DNA of 64,000 nt from Bos javanicus. Its lineage: Eukaryota; Chordata; Mammalia; Artiodactyla; Bovidae. The notes beneath the pieces are model-generated. The model had not been told where the DNA came from. It saw only the letters and a list, made by a program, of their open reading frames with translations, and did not search any database. The first letter of the stretch is position 1, and every line of letters starts with the position of its first letter. Of the stretch, positions 1-10,497 are shown piece after piece. The stretch is from positions 34,762,537 to 34,826,536 of the forward strand of contig NC_083868.1 in assembly GCF_032452875.1 (NCBI RefSeq), written 5' to 3'. The translations under genes and the position numbers were made by a program.

Positions 1-1002
1 AGAGATGGGAATATCAGAAAATCTTACCTGCCTCCGAGAAATCTGTATGCTGGTCAAGAAGCAACAGTTAGAACCAGACGTGGAACAATGGACTGGTTAC
101 AAATTGGGAAAGGAGTACATCAAGGCTGTATACTGTCACCTTGTTTATCTAGCTTATATGCAGAATACATCATATGAAATGCTGGACTGGGTGAAGCACA
201 AGCTGGAATCAAGACTGCTGGGAGAAATATCAACTACCTCAGACATGCAGATACCTCAGACGCCTCATACACCACCATTATGGCACAAAGTGAAGAGGAA
301 CAAAAGAGCATCTGGTGACAGTGAAAGAGGAGAGTGAAAAGGTTGGCTTAAAACTCAACACTTGAAAAATGAAGATCATCCCATCACTTCATGGCAAATA
401 GGGAAACAATGGAAACAGGGACAAACTTTATTTTCTTGGGCTCCAAAATCACTGTGGATGGTGACTGCAGCCATAAAATTAAAAGACGCGTACTCCTTGG
501 AAGAAAAGCTATGACCAATCTTGATAGCATATTAAAAAGTAAACATTACTTTGCTGAAAAAAGCCCATATAGTCAAAGCTATGGCTTTTCCAGTAGTCAT
601 GTATGGATGTGAGAGCTGGACCATAAAGAAAGCTGAGTGCTGAAGAATTGATGTTTTTAAACTGTGGTGTTGTAGAAGACTCTAGAGAGTCCCTTGGACT
701 GCAATGAGATCACCAGTCAATCCTAAAGGAAATCAGTCCTGAATATTCATTGGAAGGACTCATGCTGAAGTTCTAATACTTTGGCCACCTGATGGGAAGA
801 ACTGACTCATTGGAAAAGGCCCTGATGCTGGGAAAGATTGAAGGCAGGAGGAGAAGGGGCCAACAGAGATGGTTGTATGGCATCACGGACTCGATGAACA
901 TGAATTTGAGCAAGCTGCAGGAGTTGGTAATGGGAAACCTGGCATGCTTCAGTCCATGGGGTCGCAAAGAGTCAGACATGACTGAGCAACTGAACTGAAC
1001 TG
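1..1002 (+). mobile_element. BovB LINE fragment, 3' part
   Basis: RTE-clade LINE copy cut by the window edge. It begins inside the reverse transcriptase region (a frame at 5-337 reads like the RT thumb-side segment) and runs to the family's terminal gaactgaactga near 1000. The polymerase YADD region near 230-260 is scrambled and the frame carries frameshifts and stops, so it is a dead copy. A second BovB follows within a few bases. Confidence 0.93.
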
Positions 1003-1006
1003 ATGA

Positions 1007-1992
1007 CAGTATCAGACCACTTTCCCTGTCTCCTGAGAAACCTGTTTGTGGGTCAAGATACAACAGTTAGAACTGGACATGGAACAGTGGACTGGTTTGA
1101 AACTAGCTAACCAGTATGACAAGGCTGTGTATTTGCACCCTACTTATTTAATTTACATGCAGAATACATCATGCAAAATGCTTGGCTTGATGGCTGGAAT
1201 CAAGATTGCCAGAAGAAATGTCAACAATTTCAGGTATGCAGATAATGCTCTCTAAAGGCAGAAAATGAAGAGGAAATAGAATTGAAGAGCTTCTTGATGG
1301 TGGTGAAAGAGGAGAGTAAAAAGCGACTTAAAACTCAACATCCAAAAAATGAAGATCATGACATCTGGTCTTAGCACATCATGGCAAATAGAAGGGGAAA
1401 AAGTGAAAGCAGTGACAGATTTTATTTTCATGGGTTCCAAAATTACTGCTGACAGTGACTGCAGCCATGAAATTAAAAGATTCTTGCTCCCTGGCAGGAA
1501 AGCTATGACAAAATAAGACAGTGTATTAAACAGCAGAGACATCACTTTGCCAGCAAAGGTCTGTCTGGTCGAAGCTATTGCTTTTCCAGTAGTCATGTAT
1601 AGATGTGAGAGTTGGGCTATAAAGAAAACTGAGTGCTGAAGAATTGATGCTTTTGAACTGTGGTGTTGGAGAAGACTCTTGATAGTCGCTTGGGCTGAAA
1701 GGAGATCCAACCACTCCATCCTAAAGGAAATCAACCCTAAGTATCCATTGAAGTACTTTTGGTGAAGTTCCAATACCTTGACCACCTGATGTGGAGAGCC
1801 AACTCATTGGAAAAGACCTTGGTGATAGGAAAGATTGAAAGCAAAGAAGGGGGCAGCCTAGAATAAGACTATTAGATAGCATCACTGACTCAATGGACAT
1901 GAATTATGGGAGACAGTGGAGGACAGAGAAGCCTGAGGTACTGCAGACCATGGGATTGCAAAGAATCAGACAGCCTTAGCGACGGAACATTA
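1007..1992 (+). mobile_element. BovB LINE fragment, 3' part (second tandem copy)
   Basis: It starts in the same RT segment as the copy at 1-1002 (words such as caacagttagaactggacat) and ends near 1985 in a degraded tail. It is more diverged than its neighbour, with many stops. Two copies covering the same internal part in direct orientation could be separate insertions or one tandem duplication. Their differing sequence favours separate or old events. Confidence 0.9.
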
Positions 1993-2786
1993 CCATAACA
2001 AATTTCTAAAAGCATTAGGAAGCTGGCCACTTGTCAAAATATCATGGAGGAAATTCCTGTATTGGCCAGGGAATTTAACTTGATGTATATTCTGTGACTG
2101 TTGATTTCATAAAGGAATGTGATATTCATCTGTTTCAAAATGTATTACTATCTTAAATTTATTAATTCAAATTTGAATGCAAAGGAGTGGGCAAGTGGTT
2201 TCTTTTCCGATGCTGTGAGGAATGGAGGAATGGCAATTTTCCATCTCCAAACAATAGTCCTAACCATAAGCTGGTTATTATTTTGTTACATACCAGTTAT
2301 TCTACAGTTTATGATAAATTATATTTAAACTAGCACTTGTATTTGAAAATAAAATAAACCAACTTAAAATATCTTAGGCATGAGGGGGAACTGTAATGAA
2401 ACTGAGTCATAAGTGATAATCAGTTGAAGCTTAGAACAGTAATCAAACCAGAAAGTTGAAAATTGCAGTTGTCTTTCATCTTTAGTTCCACATGTGCTCA
2501 TTTTACTTTTCCTATCACTATACATTGGCTTTCAGTGCTTATCTAGTCCATGTAGGGAGCAAATAAGAGCCACTGTGTCATTTCTTATGCTTGATTTACT
2601 TTCTTTTCTATAATCCATCAACACTTTCCTGGGAAGGAAACTTTGAGCCTCTTGGGTCTAGGTCAGGATCAATAGTATTTGAGGACTTTGAGTTATAACT
2701 GAAGTCAGGGGATGCATTGTTGAATAATTTATCAGGATCCAGAAAGACATTCCAAATAGTTATCAGTTATACATGGATATAGTTCC
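1993..2786. other. Unassigned single-copy-like DNA
   Basis: AT-rich sequence in which I recognise no repeat family, RNA gene or convincing coding frame. A 69-codon frame at 2119-2328 has no family features and is probably chance. Confidence 0.5.
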
Positions 2787-3232
2787 TTGGGGGCTTCTCA
2801 AGTGGTGCTGGGACTTCCTTGGTGGCTCAGATGGTAAAGCTTCTATCTACAATGCGGGAGACCTGGGTTCTACCCCTGGGTCGGGAAGATTCCCTGGAAA
2901 AGGAAACAGCAGCCCACTCCAGTACTCTTGCCTAGAAAATCCCATGGACGGAGGAGCTTGGTGCAGGCTACTGTCCATGGGGTCGCAAAGAGTCAGGCAC
3001 AACTGAGTGACTTCACTTTCAAGTTGTGCTAGTGGTAAAGAACACACCTGCAAATGCAGGAGACTTAAGAGACTTGGGTTCCATCCCTGGGTCAGGAAGA
3101 TCCCCTAGAAGAGGGAAAGGAACCCACTCCAGTATTCTTGCCTGGAGAATCCCATGGACAGAGGGCACTGGGGGGTCAGTCCATAGGACCTCAGAGTTGG
3201 ACACGACTGAAGCAACTTAGCATGCACACATA
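2787..3232 (+). mobile_element. Older Bov-tA SINE, split by a younger SINE
   Basis: The tRNA-Glu-like head starts near 2787 (gggcttctcaagtggtgct) and is cut after 2809. It resumes at 3031 with the rest of the head (agtggtaaagaacacacctg), and the BovB-like tail runs to about 3232. The insertion is the Bov-tA at 2810-3018. The continuity of the head across the gap is the main evidence. Confidence 0.85.
2810..3018 (+). mobile_element. Younger Bov-tA SINE nested in a Bov-tA
   Basis: Complete SINE from gggacttccttggtggctc to the tail ending in gacttcacttt. It is flanked by a 12-bp target-site duplication with one mismatch: tcaagtggtgct at 2798-2809 and tcaagttgtgct at 3019-3030. Open frames through it are tRNA-head and tail sequence, not genes. 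Confidence 0.9.
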
Positions 3233-3860
3233 GCTCTTTATCGGAATATGTATGTATATGCCCCATTCTCAAAATTAGGCCAAAATCTACAGTGTATAGT
3301 CTCAGAATTTGGATTTTGAAGAAAGAACTTCCCCACGTGACTGCAAGTACCTTTACCTGTTATTAAAATCATTAATGAAATATATTTGTAAACTAGTAGA
3401 ATAGATCTAGAACAAATTCTGCTTCTTATCTCAAGAATTCAAGATGTCACATGTAGAATGGACCATATCTGTCAGGAAATGCTGGCAGAAAATCTGACTG
3501 TAGGATGATTATTTAGCATATATGAACCTTAGACCGTATCTGTGCTTGGATCAGTGGCAAGACGCAATACTGTGCTAGTATCCATAGAGGAGTTATAAAT
3601 AAGTTAATATATATATATAGTTCTAATTCCACTGAAAAGCAGAGTTGTCCAATATGGGCTTCCTTGGCATTTGTGTTTGTTTTCTTTGACAGTGTGTGCT
3701 TGTGTGTGTGTATAGAATGAAATCAAATGAAAATGGTCTGTTTAGATCTGTGAGGAATTTGTAAACCCCATTGTTCAGTTTTGTCTTAGAAATGTTCTTA
3801 TTCTTTCTCACAACATGGAGTTGGTTACAAAGGTTTCCAACCACTCAGAGAAGACCAACT
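3233..3860. other. Unassigned AT-rich DNA
   Basis: No repeat family or gene recognised. It holds a short TA run near 3608-3620 and a GT-rich patch near 3692-3710. The 73-codon minus frame at 3623-3844 shows no protein-family features. Confidence 0.45.
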
Positions 3861-3865
3861 GTATT

Positions 3866-3936
3866 TTATATATATATAAATATGGAGAAGGCAAAAATAT
3901 GTATTATATATATATATATATATGCCATTGCCTTCT

Positions 3937-3972
<36 letters not shown>

Positions 3973-4118
3973 CTAGAGTGTCACATATCCGCTTACAACA
4001 AAAATTCATAGAGGAGTATATTCTTGAGTATTTCACTCAAGAATAGAGATAGCTAGAAGGAGTGTCACATACCCACTTACAACAAAAATTCACATATATA
4101 TATATATATATATATATA
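3866..4118. repeat. TA microsatellites with repeated flank and SINE-end palindromes
   Basis: Three (TA)n blocks, near 3866-3880, 3904-3922 and 3939-3970, plus one at 4093-4118. Between them lie pieces of the Bov-A2 5' end: atggagaaggca at 3882-3893 in plus orientation and tgccattgccttctccat at 3923-3940 in minus orientation. A segment at 3971-4010 (tagctagagtgtcacatat onward) is repeated at 4050-4096. The stretch 4031-4096 also recurs at 10216-10280. Confidence 0.85.
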
Positions 4119-4392
4119 TGGAGAAGGCAATGGCAACCCACTCCAGTACTATTGCCTGGAAAACCCCATGGACAGAGGAGCCTGGTAGGCTGCAGTCCAT
4201 GGGGTCTCTAGGAGTCAGACACAACTGAGTGACTTCACTTTCAGTTTTCACTTTTCACTTTCCTGCATTGTAGAAGGAAATGGCAACCCACTCCAGTGTT
4301 CTTGCTTGGAGAAACCCAGGGACGGGGAGCCTGGTGGGCTGCAATCTATGGGGTCACACAGAGTCGGACACGACTGAAGTGACTTAGCAGCA
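4119..4392 (+). mobile_element. Bov-A2 SINE, dimeric
   Basis: Two Bov-A units in tandem, each starting with ggagaagg(c/a)aatggcaacc and ending in the gactgaagtgacttagcagc type tail. It is flanked on both sides by TA microsatellite, so no target-site duplication can be read. Confidence 0.92.
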
Positions 4393-4424
4393 AAATATAT
4401 ATACATATATATGTATATATATGT
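4393..4424. repeat. TA/TATG microsatellite
   Basis: An atatatatacatatatatg pattern directly follows the Bov-A2 tail. It is probably part of the same microsatellite that the SINE entered. Confidence 0.8.
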
Positions 4425-4474
4425 CTTACCATTTTCTTTTATGCCTGCATTCTCTTAACATGGCACCATATTTT

Positions 4475-4925
4475 CCACTGTTTCCCCATCTATTTCCCAT
4501 GAAGTGATGGGACTGGATGCCATGATCTTCATTTTCTGAATGTTGAGCTTTAAGTCAACTTTTTCACTCTCCACTTTCACTTTCATCAAGAGGCTTTTGA
4601 GTTCCTCTTCACTTTCTACCATAAGGGTGGTGTCATCTGCATATCTGAGGTTATAGCTATTTCTCCCGGAAATCTTGATTCTAGCTTGTGTTTCTTCCAG
4701 TCCAGAGTTTCTCATGATGTACTCTCTCTGATGCCAGAAGAGATTGAAGGCAGGAGGAGAAGGGAATGACAGAGGATGAGATGGTTGGATGGCATCACTG
4801 ACTCAATGGACATGAGTTTGGGTAAAGTCCAGGAGTTGGTGACGGACAGGGAGGCCTGGCATGCTGCGATTCATGGGGTCGCAAAGAGTCGGACACGACT
4901 GAGCAACTGAACTGAACTGAACTGA
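4475..4925. mobile_element. BovB with inverted 5' segment
   Basis: Positions 4475-4726 are BovB on the minus strand, covering the RT C-terminal part and including a readable YADD frame at 4455-4715. Positions 4727-4925 are BovB 3' tail on the plus strand, ending gaactgaactgaactga. The join at about 4725-4727 shares a few bases (ctct). The order fits a single insertion whose 5' part was inverted during target-primed reverse transcription, with about 0.4 kb of the element lost at the join. I could not read a convincing target-site duplication. Confidence 0.8.
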
Positions 4926-5079
4926 TATGAAGAAAATCAAAGCATTAAAGCTGACATTATAGAAACTTAGCTATATTAATATTGCCTGCTTGATTATGGA
5001 AGAGAATTCTTTTTCTCAAATAGAAAAATAATGCATTTTTAAAGAAAATTCATTTTAACATTATTTTCAATGGAGGATA

Positions 5080-5555
5080 TTTCAGTTCAGTTCAGTCACT
5101 CAGTCGTGTCCAACTCTTTGAGACAACATGGACCACAGCACGCCAGGCCCCCCTGTCCATCACCAACTCCTGGACTTTACCCAAACTCATGTCCATTGAG
5201 TCAGTGATGCCATCCAACCATCTCATCCTCTGCCATTCCCTTCTCCTCCTGCCTTCAATCTTTCCCGGCATCAGGGTCATTTCAAATGAGTCAGTTCTTC
5301 GCCTAAGGTAGCCAAAGTAGTAGAGCTTCAGCTTCAGCATCAGCTCTTCCAATGAACATTCAGGACTAATTTCCTTTAGGATGGACTGGTTGGATGTCCT
5401 TGCAGTCCAAGGGATTCTCAAGAGTCTTCTCCAGCACCACAGTGCAAAAGCATCAATAGTTTGGCACTCAGCCTTCTTTATAGTCCAATTCTCCATCCAT
5501 ACATGACTACTGGAAAAACCATAGCCTTGACTAGATGGACCTTTGTTGGCAAAGG
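5080..5555 (-). mobile_element. BovB LINE 3' fragment
   Basis: On the minus strand it ends with the terminal repeat (ttcagttcagttcag on plus at 5080). Its other end is truncated near 5555 at caacaaagg, inside the C-terminal coding region. The minus frame at 5092-5586 is a mostly open but altered BovB C-terminal part. It is inverted relative to the tail at 4727-4925 and shares an unusual variant with it (gggtaaagtccaggagttgg). Confidence 0.93.
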
Positions 5556-5589
5556 TCTTTTGTTGGGAAAAACATATTGACACCAAGAG

Positions 5590-6186
5590 GAAAAGAAGGG
5601 GGGGAGATGATATTTAATAGCCTTTTTATTAAAAAAGTTTAAATATGTTTTTAAACACCCTGATAATATTCTTTGACGGTTAGAAAAGACATTAAGCTTT
5701 AAAGAGTCTGTATAGATCCATGCAAGGTCACTACTAATTTGCTCAGAGTGGCAGACATTTTAAAAAGCTATAGATTAACACAGACTAAAACCTTTATATA
5801 AAATATCTAACAAAAGGAAAGGATAAAAACAGTTATTTTGCAATCTATCCCAAAATATAACACAAGGATCAAATCTTATTTTTATGTCTGTATTCTTAGC
5901 ATGTTAACTTTCATATACTATTTCATTTGAATAGATTTTTATCATGCTATTCCATTAAAAAAATAAAAACATAGGTATGTTAATTTATCTGAATGATTCA
6001 GAAATAACTTTGATGCTTTCTGGTACCAATATACTTTTAGCAATGGTAAGAATTTATGGTATTATTTACTTCAAATTGAGAAACTAAAAACACAAATCAG
6101 TATAGAAAATTCCCTTAAGCTTATAATCCTTATATCTTTGTTCTAAAACTTTCACAAAAAATAATGAGCATTTCTTCTGAGTTATT
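5590..6186. other. Unassigned AT-rich DNA
   Basis: I see no repeat family or coding frame. It ends at the target-site duplication of the next SINE. Confidence 0.45.
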
Positions 6187-6195
6187 AAGGTCACT

Positions 6196-6405
6196 GTGTG
6201 TGTGTTAGTTGCTCAGTCATGTCCAACTCTTTGCAACCCCATAGACTATAGCTTTTAAAATCCTCTGCCTATGGAATTCTCCAGGCAGGAAAACTGGAGT
6301 AAGTTGCCATTCCCTTCTCCAGGGGATCTTCCTGACCCAGGGACTGAATCCAGGTCTCCTGCATTGCAGGCAAATTCTTTACCATCTGAGCTACTAAGGA
6401 ACTCC
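6196..6405 (-). mobile_element. Bov-tA SINE
   Basis: Complete minus-strand copy, tail first (agttgctcagtcatgtcc) and head last (ctgagctactaaggaactcc). It is flanked by the perfect 9-bp duplication aaggtcact at 6187-6195 and 6406-6414. Confidence 0.9.
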
Positions 6406-6414
6406 AAGGTCACT

Positions 6415-6959
6415 ATAGTTTTGTGTTAAACTCTAGGAACGATTTATCAAATTCAGAATAGTAGTGATATTAAGGGCATCTATTAGTAGGAGAATAAGAA
6501 GATAATGGTACCTGTGAGAAGCATCCCGTGGCCTCAGTTGTATATGAAAGACTTTTCTCTAAGCTGAGTTGCTAGGTATAGAGACATTAAATTTATTATC
6601 TATTTGTTTGTATGCCTGACACGTTTAATAATTTAAGAAAGCATTTTTTAATTGACCTTTTTCTCTGTCAGATGGAAGACATAGACTTGGAATTGTGGTT
6701 CTTAATAACAACTGGACAGAAGCATCTTCAGTAGCTATAACTGAAGGCAGTTTACTTATTTTTTATTTCTCCCTTAATAAACCATGTCAAAAATTACTTA
6801 ACCTCCATAGTTATATTTTTAAAGGATATTCTAGTACTTCTTCTTTAATGAGGACAGTAATTTGCATTATAAATAAGATAATAAAATTAATCTTTGCTAT
6901 TTTTTCTGTGTTTGTGTTTATTTCTTAGTAAAGCAGAATGACCTGCACTAAATGAAAAT
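6415..6959. other. Unassigned AT-rich DNA
   Basis: No repeat family recognised. The 77-codon plus frame at 6695-6928 has low-complexity hydrophobic composition and no start context or family features, and is probably chance. Confidence 0.4.
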
Positions 6960-7090
6960 GATAATAGCTGTCATTCATTAAGGTCTGATTATGAACCAGG
7001 CTTAGTTCTTATTAATCATTTTATTCTTATAATAACTCTAAGTTAGATGTTATTAACCTAGCTTTACAAAGGAAAAACAGGCAGAGAATT
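6960..7090 (-). mobile_element. MIR-like SINE fragment
   Basis: The order of words matches the reverse complement of MIR: ataatagctgtcattcatt, then gaaccaggcttagttctta, then a degraded cattttacagatgaggaaa counterpart (agctttacaaaggaaaaac). It is strongly diverged, as expected for this pre-ruminant family. Confidence 0.6.
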
Positions 7091-7335
7091 TTTTTTTCAT
7101 ATTTATACAAGGAGTAAGTTAGAGATCCAGAGTTCAAATAAAGACCTGTCATTTTTCTCTTCCTTCATAAATCAAATGTCCCACCCATAAGACCAAGAAT
7201 TAAGTAATTGAAAGTTTTTTTCTCTATGTGTTAACTATTGCTGGACACCAGGGACCATTGATCCTGCTCCCTGGTTACTCACATAGGGCATTTTGGAGTG
7301 AGAAACAAAAATAATAAACACTAAAGTCTTAGCCA

Positions 7336-7506
7336 ATTTTCCCTGGTGGCTCAGAGGTTAAAATATCTGCCTGCAATTCAGGAGACCCAGGTTCGATCCC
7401 TGGGTTGGGAAGATCCCCTGGAGAAGGACGGAGGAGCCTGTAGGCTACAGTCCACGGGGTCGCAAAGAATTGGACACGACTGAGCAACTTCACTTTCACT
7501 TTTCAA
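7336..7506 (+). mobile_element. Bov-tA SINE with internal deletion
   Basis: Head (ccctggtggctcagaggtta) and tail (acagtccacggggtcgcaaa) are present. About 40 bases of the middle (the cccactccagtattcttgcc part) are missing between 7429 and 7430. It forms an inverted pair with the SINE at 7508-7711. Confidence 0.88.
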
Positions 7507-7507
7507 A

Positions 7508-7711
7508 GTGTTAGCCACTCAGTTGTGTCCAACTCTTTGTGACTCCATGGACTGTAGCCCTCCAGAATCCTCTGTCCATAGAATTCTCCAGGCAAGAGTA
7601 TTGCAATAGGTTGCCATTCCCTTCTCCAGGAGATCTTCCCAACCCAGTGATCAAACCCAGGTTTCCTGCATTGCAGACAGAGTCTTTACCACCTGAGCCA
7701 CCAGTGAAGAA
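7508..7711 (-). mobile_element. Bov-tA SINE
   Basis: Minus-strand copy from tail (gttagccactcagttgtgtc) to head (accacctgagccaccagtga). It lies tail to tail with the deleted plus copy immediately upstream, separated by almost nothing. Confidence 0.9.
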
Positions 7712-7917
7712 AATAAACACTAAAGAGGATCTCTATTTTCATATTCTAGAGGCAGTGAGCCTATTAAAAAAGAAAGAGCATCTTTACATCCTAATATAAT
7801 TGTTAGAAATGTGAGTCTTCCTTTACAGGAAAAAAAAAGAGAGGGCTTGTTTACTACTTACTGAGATGTTCCAAATCATGCAATTCTGATTTTCAATGAT
7901 ACATATGATCATTATTG

Positions 7918-8160
7918 TTGCAGCTAATATTTCCTGAATATTCACTATGTACCTGCATCCATGGCTATTGTTTTACATAAATTTTAATTTTGAGAACAAT
8001 CCTTTACAGTACACACCAGTATTACACTCTCATCTATAAATGAGCAGGTGTTGGAAACTATTAGAGAGGTGTTGGAAACTATTCAAAGCCACAAAGCCTA
8101 TTGAGAAGTACAAAAGGGCAACTAATCACAGGCGAACTGACTCCAGATCCCTTGCTCTAA
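7918..8160 (-). mobile_element. MIR-like SINE fragment
   Basis: Reverse-complement MIR pattern: cagctaatatttcctgaata, ttcactatgtacc, then tctcatctataaatgagca. A short duplication (tgttggaaactatt twice at about 8049-8081) lies within it. Confidence 0.6.
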
Positions 8161-9535
8161 ACCATGACAATGTGCTGAATCCCATTCTGCAGCTGTGTGT
8201 ATAGATGCAAAGAGAAAAGCTATACAGAGAGAGAGAGATGGGGATGAGTATGAACAGTTATTCGACTGTTTATGTTTACAGATTCACTTAACAGCTATTG
8301 TATGGTGTTCAAATGTTTTTACTCTTTGATGATTTTGGGCCCAAAAACCTAGTTTCAGTGTGCCAGATAGCCAAAGATTATCAGTGTATACTATGAAATT
8401 AATTTTAGATATTTGGATGTTACTGGAAACTATCAAGTTCTTAGATATAAACTACCAACCTTCCCCTCTCCTTACCCCCTCATCCTTTATTTTACAAGGT
8501 AGCAGTCCTGTTGATAATTTCTTCAGAATGTGATATACTTCAAAAAGAGGACAAGGTTAAGTTTAAGTTCTTCATTTATGGAATATGTGTAGATTTAATG
8601 AAATTTCTCTCTATAACCAAATGATAATTTAGCTCCAATTAAAGGCTGGAAAGAGGCTGCAGCTTTATGAGTCCAGCATTGTTATGTTAAAATGTTTAGG
8701 ACTCTTTTCATGATTATGATTAATAATATATATTAAAAATTAAGAAGTTTAAACTGCAATTAACTGTGGCTCAGAGTATAAAGTGGTGAAGGATTTCTCA
8801 GTTCTTGTGCAAATGTTGAATAAATGTTGAATTCTTTGGGGAAATAACTTGAATATCCATTGATTTTACTAGTACAGTAATTAAATCTATTCCCTAAGGA
8901 AATACACTTTAGTGTGTTGAGAAGCTGCCTATTCTCTGTGTATCTTGGGCCAGGTAAGCTGTTTCCTGGATGTCAGCCCTGGGATTGCACACTGTCCCTA
9001 CCATCATTGCCTACAAATGAGGATCTGGTCTCCATCTTCTCTTGAAATTTATCTATATGTTCCCTAAACACCTTGTCTGTTAATTTACAATTGTATTATA
9101 TTTAGTAAAAGTCAAGGAATACACAAAATATACAGTTTATTTAGGATTAACATTAGGATTTAGCAAAGGGCCCCATACAGATATCGATGATAATTTAAAA
9201 AACCTAAAAATTTTCTAATAGCGTTCACTGCTTTCCCAAAACAAGAGTATAACTGGATTATTCTTCAGCTTTCCCCCTGATTTTAATCTTTAAAAATTTC
9301 AATTTACTCTATAATAAGCACTAGTGGGGAGAGGGGTATTAATCAAATGATGTATGTCTGTCTCCATTGATTTTATATTTTATTGTCTAAAACACTAATT
9401 TTCCCATTTTCTTGCAGTGTGGATCTCCTGAATATTTAAGAGACACTTTTAACATTTGTGATATTTTGATGTTGAGGTTGATCTTGAGGACTTCTTGTCT
9501 ATACTGTTTCTGATATCCATATAGAAAGCCTTTCA
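8161..9535. other. Unassigned DNA
   Basis: About 1.4 kb with no recognised repeat family, RNA gene or convincing coding frame. A small GA run occurs at 8226-8238. Composition is AT-rich and even. Confidence 0.45.
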
Positions 9536-9883
9536 TACAGAAATGATCATTGAATGCCTACAAAATGTGACAGACCCTGGCAACACAACAGTTCCTGCCT
9601 TCAGAAAATGTAAATAAATATGTGAATTAAGCAACATGAAATTACAAGGAATTAAATAAGTGTTAATGGATAAATCATGAGATACCACATAGAAAGGATT
9701 CTTTACTCTTTTTGAAGTGAGAGATGGCATTTTGGAGGAAGTGATCTGAAAGAACACCTAATCAGAAGGAAAAGAGAGAGTGCAGAATTTGGGAAGTCTG
9801 TGAAGAGATCGTTGGAAGGATAAAAGGTGGGAGACTTGAAAATGTTCCACAGGAGAGAAGAGCATTTTCAAAACATAGGACTG
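9536..9883 (-). mobile_element. L2 LINE fragment
   Basis: The sequence follows the reverse complement of the L2 3' end: atcattgaatgcctacaaaa, a 'ggcaacacaacag...cctgcc' counterpart, and then the purine-rich part (aggaagtgatctgaaag, gaagagcattttcaaa). It probably continued past the SINE at 9894. Confidence 0.6.
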
Positions 9884-9893
9884 CCAGATTTCA

Positions 9894-10210
9894 GAGGCTT
9901 CCCTGATAGCTCAGTTGGTAAAGACTCTGCCTGCAATACAGGTGATCCCGGTTCAATTCCTGGGTTGGGAAGATCTGCTGGAGAAGGCATAGGCTACTCA
10001 CTCCAGTACTCTTTGGCATCCCTTGTGGCTCAGCTGGTAAAGAATCCACCCTCAATGTGGGAGACATGGGTTCGATCCCTGGGTTGGGAAGATGCCCTGG
10101 AGAAGGGAAAGGCTCCACTCTAGTACTCTGGCCTGGAGAATTCCATGAACTGTATAGTCCATGGGGTCGCAAAGAGTTGGACACAACTGAGCGACTTTTA
10201 CTTTCACTTC
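9894..10210 (+). mobile_element. Bov-tA SINE with two tRNA-like heads
   Basis: A first head at 9894-10013 (gcttccctgatagctcagtt) is followed by a second head at 10014-10090 (tcccttgtggctcagctggt) and one BovB-like tail ending near 10209. It is flanked by the perfect 10-bp duplication ccagatttca at 9884-9893 and 10211-10220. The duplication outside both heads shows that the double-headed unit moved as one element. Confidence 0.9.
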
Positions 10211-10280
10211 CCAGATTTCACTCAAGAATAGAGATAGCTAGAAGGAGTGTCACATATCTGCTTACAACAAAAATTCACAT
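10211..10280 (+). repeat. 65-bp segment also found at 4031-4096
   Basis: Positions 10216-10280 (tttcactcaagaatagagat through aaaaattcacat) match 4031-4096 with only a few differences, in the same orientation. Here the segment directly follows a SINE and its duplication. At 4 kb it sits among microsatellites. The local context suggests 10.2 kb is the native site, which is an inference. Confidence 0.85.
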
Positions 10281-10497
10281 GAACTAAAAATCCATCACAT
10301 TTCTTGTATCCATCAGGGAGCTGAGCTTACAAGGTAATCATATAGCACAAAATATAAACAGCATCTTCAGGGAGAGACAAGACTTGAGCACTTGCTTATC
10401 TAGAGCAGATTCAGGTGGAAGTAGAAGAAGAATTCAACTAGAGCAGTTAACAAATTGGTAAAAGAGAAGTATAGAGAGACAGTATGGAGCTGCTTGT

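Noticed and set aside
4119..4392. Regular repeat units suggesting a CRISPR-like array
   Set aside because: The units are the two halves of a dimeric Bov-A2 SINE. The genome is mammalian.
4469..4930. Target-site duplication for the inverted BovB at 4.5 kb
   Set aside because: Only a short atat similarity was visible on the two sides, in AT-rich DNA. It is too short to count.
6695..6928. 77-codon open frame in unassigned DNA
   Set aside because: Low-complexity hydrophobic composition, no family motif, no neighbouring exon signals. It is expected by chance in AT-rich DNA.
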